Shown one piece after another: positions 7,894 through 9,402 of a stretch of DNA of 9,402 nt. The stretch is from assembly GCA_014380505.1 (NCBI GenBank), contig JACMJT010000513.1, positions 1 to 9,402 on the forward strand, in the 5' to 3' direction. The DNA is from Hyphomicrobiales bacterium. Lineage in GTDB: Bacteria; Pseudomonadota; Alphaproteobacteria; Rhizobiales; Aestuariivirgaceae. Numbering within the stretch: the stretch's first letter is position 1; every line of letters begins with the position of its first letter. A program made the position numbers and the translations under genes. Under the pieces are notes generated by a model. The model was not told the DNA's origin, made no database searches, and saw nothing but the letters and a program-made list of their open reading frames with translations.

Positions 7894-8645
7894 CGGATAC
7901 AAAGGTGCTGGTTGTTACCGGCGGCGGCCGTGGTATCGGCGCCGCCGTTGCGCGCCAGGCGGCGGACCGAGGCTACCGTGTCGCCGTCAACTATTTGCGG
8001 GATCGCGGCAGCGCCGAGAAGCTCGTGGCTGAAATCGCACGCGCCGGGGGCAAGGCCGCCGCCATCGCGGGCGACGTGAGCAAGGAAAACGATGTCACAC
8101 GGCTGTTCGATGAGGCGGCAAAATCTTTCGGGCCGGTGACCCATGTCTTCAATAACGCCGGTATCACCGGCCGCAGCGGCCGTCTCGACGCAACTGACGA
8201 AACCACCATCCGCGCCTGCATCGATATCAATGTGACCGGTTCAATTCTGGTGGCGCGGGAAGCCTGCCGCCGCATGGCGCTTCGCCACGGCGGTACGGGC
8301 GGGGCCATCGTCAATATGTCGTCCGGGGCGGTGAGCCTCGGCAGTCCGGGTGAATATGTGTGGTATGCGGCTTCGAAGGGCGCCATCGATTCCCTGACCA
8401 TTGGGCTTGCCAAGGAGGTGGCCGAGGACGGAATTCGCGTGAACGCCGTGGCGCCGGGCCTCATAGAAACTGAAATACATGAACTCTCGGCCGGCGACGG
8501 CGCGCGCATGGAACGAATCCGTCCGACGATACCGATGAAACGTATCGGCACGCCGGATGAAGTCGCCGAAGCGGTGCTGTTCCTGTTGAGCGATGCGGCA
8601 TCCTATATAACGGGAACCGTGCTTCGCGTGGCCGGAGGGCGTTAA
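7890..8645 (+). CDS. Short-chain dehydrogenase/reductase (classical SDR)
   Basis: This 251-residue Rossmann-fold oxidoreductase has the cofactor motif TGGGRGIG (10-17), NNAG (88-91), catalytic Asn114, Ser145, Tyr159 and Lys163 (YAASK), and the C-terminal [12 protein letters not shown]. After the second strand the residues are NYLRDR, without an acidic residue, which suggests NADP(H) over NAD(H). It resembles the FabG-like and glucose-dehydrogenase-like classical SDRs, usually annotated as SDR oxidoreductase; the substrate cannot be told. Its ATG overlaps the hisA stop and has GAGGAG 6 nt upstream, so it belongs to the same transcription unit. The arginase-like gene starts 4 nt after its stop, with GGAGG inside the end of this gene. 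A joint role for the two is possible but unproven. Confidence 0.93.
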   Translation: MTDTKVLVVTGGGRGIGAAVARQAADRGYRVAVNYLRDRGSAEKLVAEIARAGGKAAAIAGDVSKENDVTRLFDEAAKSFGPVTHVFNNAGITGRSGRLDATDETTIRACIDINVTGSILVAREACRRMALRHGGTGGAIVNMSSGAVSLGSPGEYVWYAASKGAIDSLTIGLAKEVAEDGIRVNAVAPGLIETEIHELSAGDGARMERIRPTIPMKRIGTPDEVAEAVLFLLSDAASYITGTVLRVAGGR

Positions 8646-8649
8646 AAAC

Positions 8650-9402
8650 ATGAAACTCGCACTAATTTCTGCACCCTATGACAGTGGCCACCACCGGTCC
8701 GGATTCGGGCTTGGCCCCAATGCCATCCTGGCAGGCGGTCTCGCGGATACGCTGCAATCGCACCATCATGATGTCGCGGTGCAAGACATCGGCAAGGTGG
8801 GCGATGCCCAGGAACGGGAGATCGCGACCGGCTTTGCCGTGTGCCGGGCGGTGGCGTCGATGGTTCGTGCCGCCCGCGATGATGGCCGCTTTCCCATCGT
8901 GCTTGCCGGAAATTGCCTGACCAGTGTGGGAGCTACCGCCGGAGAAGCCGCCGATTCCATCATATGGTTCGACCAGCACGGCGATCTCAATACGCCCGAG
9001 ACATCGATCCACGGGTTTCTCGATGGCATGGCGCTGGCAACTGTACTCGGGCTGTGCTGGCGCCCGTTGGCCGATGCAATACCCGGCTTCAACGCGATTG
9101 ATCCGGCGCGCTGCCTGTTGGCCGATGCCCGGGATCTTGATCCAGCCGAAAAAATGCTGCTGAAGCGGCTGCCCATCACGCATGTCCGATGGGAAGACGC
9201 CTTCGAAACCGCAAAGAAGCTTAAAGCCTCCCGCACTCACTTGCATCTCGACCTCGACGTCCACGACCCGTCGGCGCTGCAGGCCAATCGCTATGCCGAA
9301 CCAGGCGGTCCCTCTCCAGCCCAGCTTCGGCAAACCGTTTGCAACATCGCAACAACCGTGCCGCTCACCGGCGTCACCATTACCGCCTACGATCCGGCAT
9401 AT
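8650..9402 (+). CDS. Arginase-family (ureohydrolase-fold) protein, 3' end cut by window
   Basis: The frame is open from ATG 8650 to the window end (251 codons seen, C-terminus missing). Ureohydrolase-fold features appear in order: the N-terminal P..SG....G.GP pattern, LAGNCLTSVG at 85-94, WFDQHGDLNTPET at 106-118, and HLDLDVHDP at 199-207. In arginases and agmatinases the first motif is GGDHS, with a metal-binding His; here that position is Cys89. The other metal ligands are kept: Asp108, His110, Asp112, Asp201 and Asp203. Arginases, agmatinases and formimidoglutamases release urea or formamide from guanidine-type substrates using two manganese ions. The Cys variant occurs in a poorly characterised group named only as arginase family, so no substrate is assigned. 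It is joined to the SDR and hisA in one unit. Confidence 0.88.
   Translation, partial: MKLALISAPYDSGHHRSGFGLGPNAILAGGLADTLQSHHHDVAVQDIGKVGDAQEREIATGFAVCRAVASMVRAARDDGRFPIVLAGNCLTSVGATAGEAADSIIWFDQHGDLNTPETSIHGFLDGMALATVLGLCWRPLADAIPGFNAIDPARCLLADARDLDPAEKMLLKRLPITHVRWEDAFETAKKLKASRTHLHLDLDVHDPSALQANRYAEPGGPSPAQLRQTVCNIATTVPLTGVTITAYDPAY

Noticed and set aside
8662..9333. Minus-strand open frame of 223 codons
   Set aside because: It lies opposite the arginase-like gene, whose plus-strand frame carries the family's metal motifs; the minus frame shows no family features.

Overview
The window reads as a dense, high-GC chromosomal segment of an alphaproteobacterium, most likely of the order Hyphomicrobiales (Rhizobiales). 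This rests on the gene order (mltA end, Smr protein, small XRE regulator, hslU/hslV, then the divergent his genes hisB, a DUF2628 gene, hisH and hisA), which is familiar from that group, and on the close family-like character of the XRE, DUF2628 and HisB proteins. The species cannot be named from the sequence. Nearly every base is coding and most same-strand neighbours overlap by 1-4 nt or are only a few nt apart.

Region 1 (1-1204, plus strand): the 3' end of a lytic transglycosylase gene (mltA), an Smr-domain protein and a small helix-turn-helix regulator, joined by ATGA overlaps. The Smr gene carries an in-frame palindromic repeat that supplies most of its linker. The regulator gene converges on hslU and overlaps its end by 11 nt.

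Region 2 (1194-5298, minus strand, transcribed right to left): a cytoplasmic GAF sensor histidine kinase, then hslV (protease), a DUF2157-like polytopic membrane protein, and hslU (ATPase/unfoldase). The last three are joined by 4-nt stop/start overlaps, so the membrane protein lies inside the hslVU unit.

Region 3 (5299-5463): a 165-bp divergent intergenic region, the only one of note. It should hold the promoters for the kinase and his units, a small hairpin touching the hisB ribosome binding site, and a short near-copy of the hisB start.

Region 4 (5464-9402, plus strand): hisB, a DUF2628 membrane protein, hisH, hisA, a short-chain dehydrogenase/reductase (SDR), and an arginase-family protein cut by the window end. 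The his genes give IGP dehydratase, the glutaminase subunit of IGP synthase and the ProFAR isomerase. hisF, the partner of hisH and usual neighbour of hisA, is not at the expected place; the SDR and the arginase-like gene follow hisA instead. This is the most unusual part of the window. I see no RNA gene, CRISPR array, insertion sequence or recognisable defence system.
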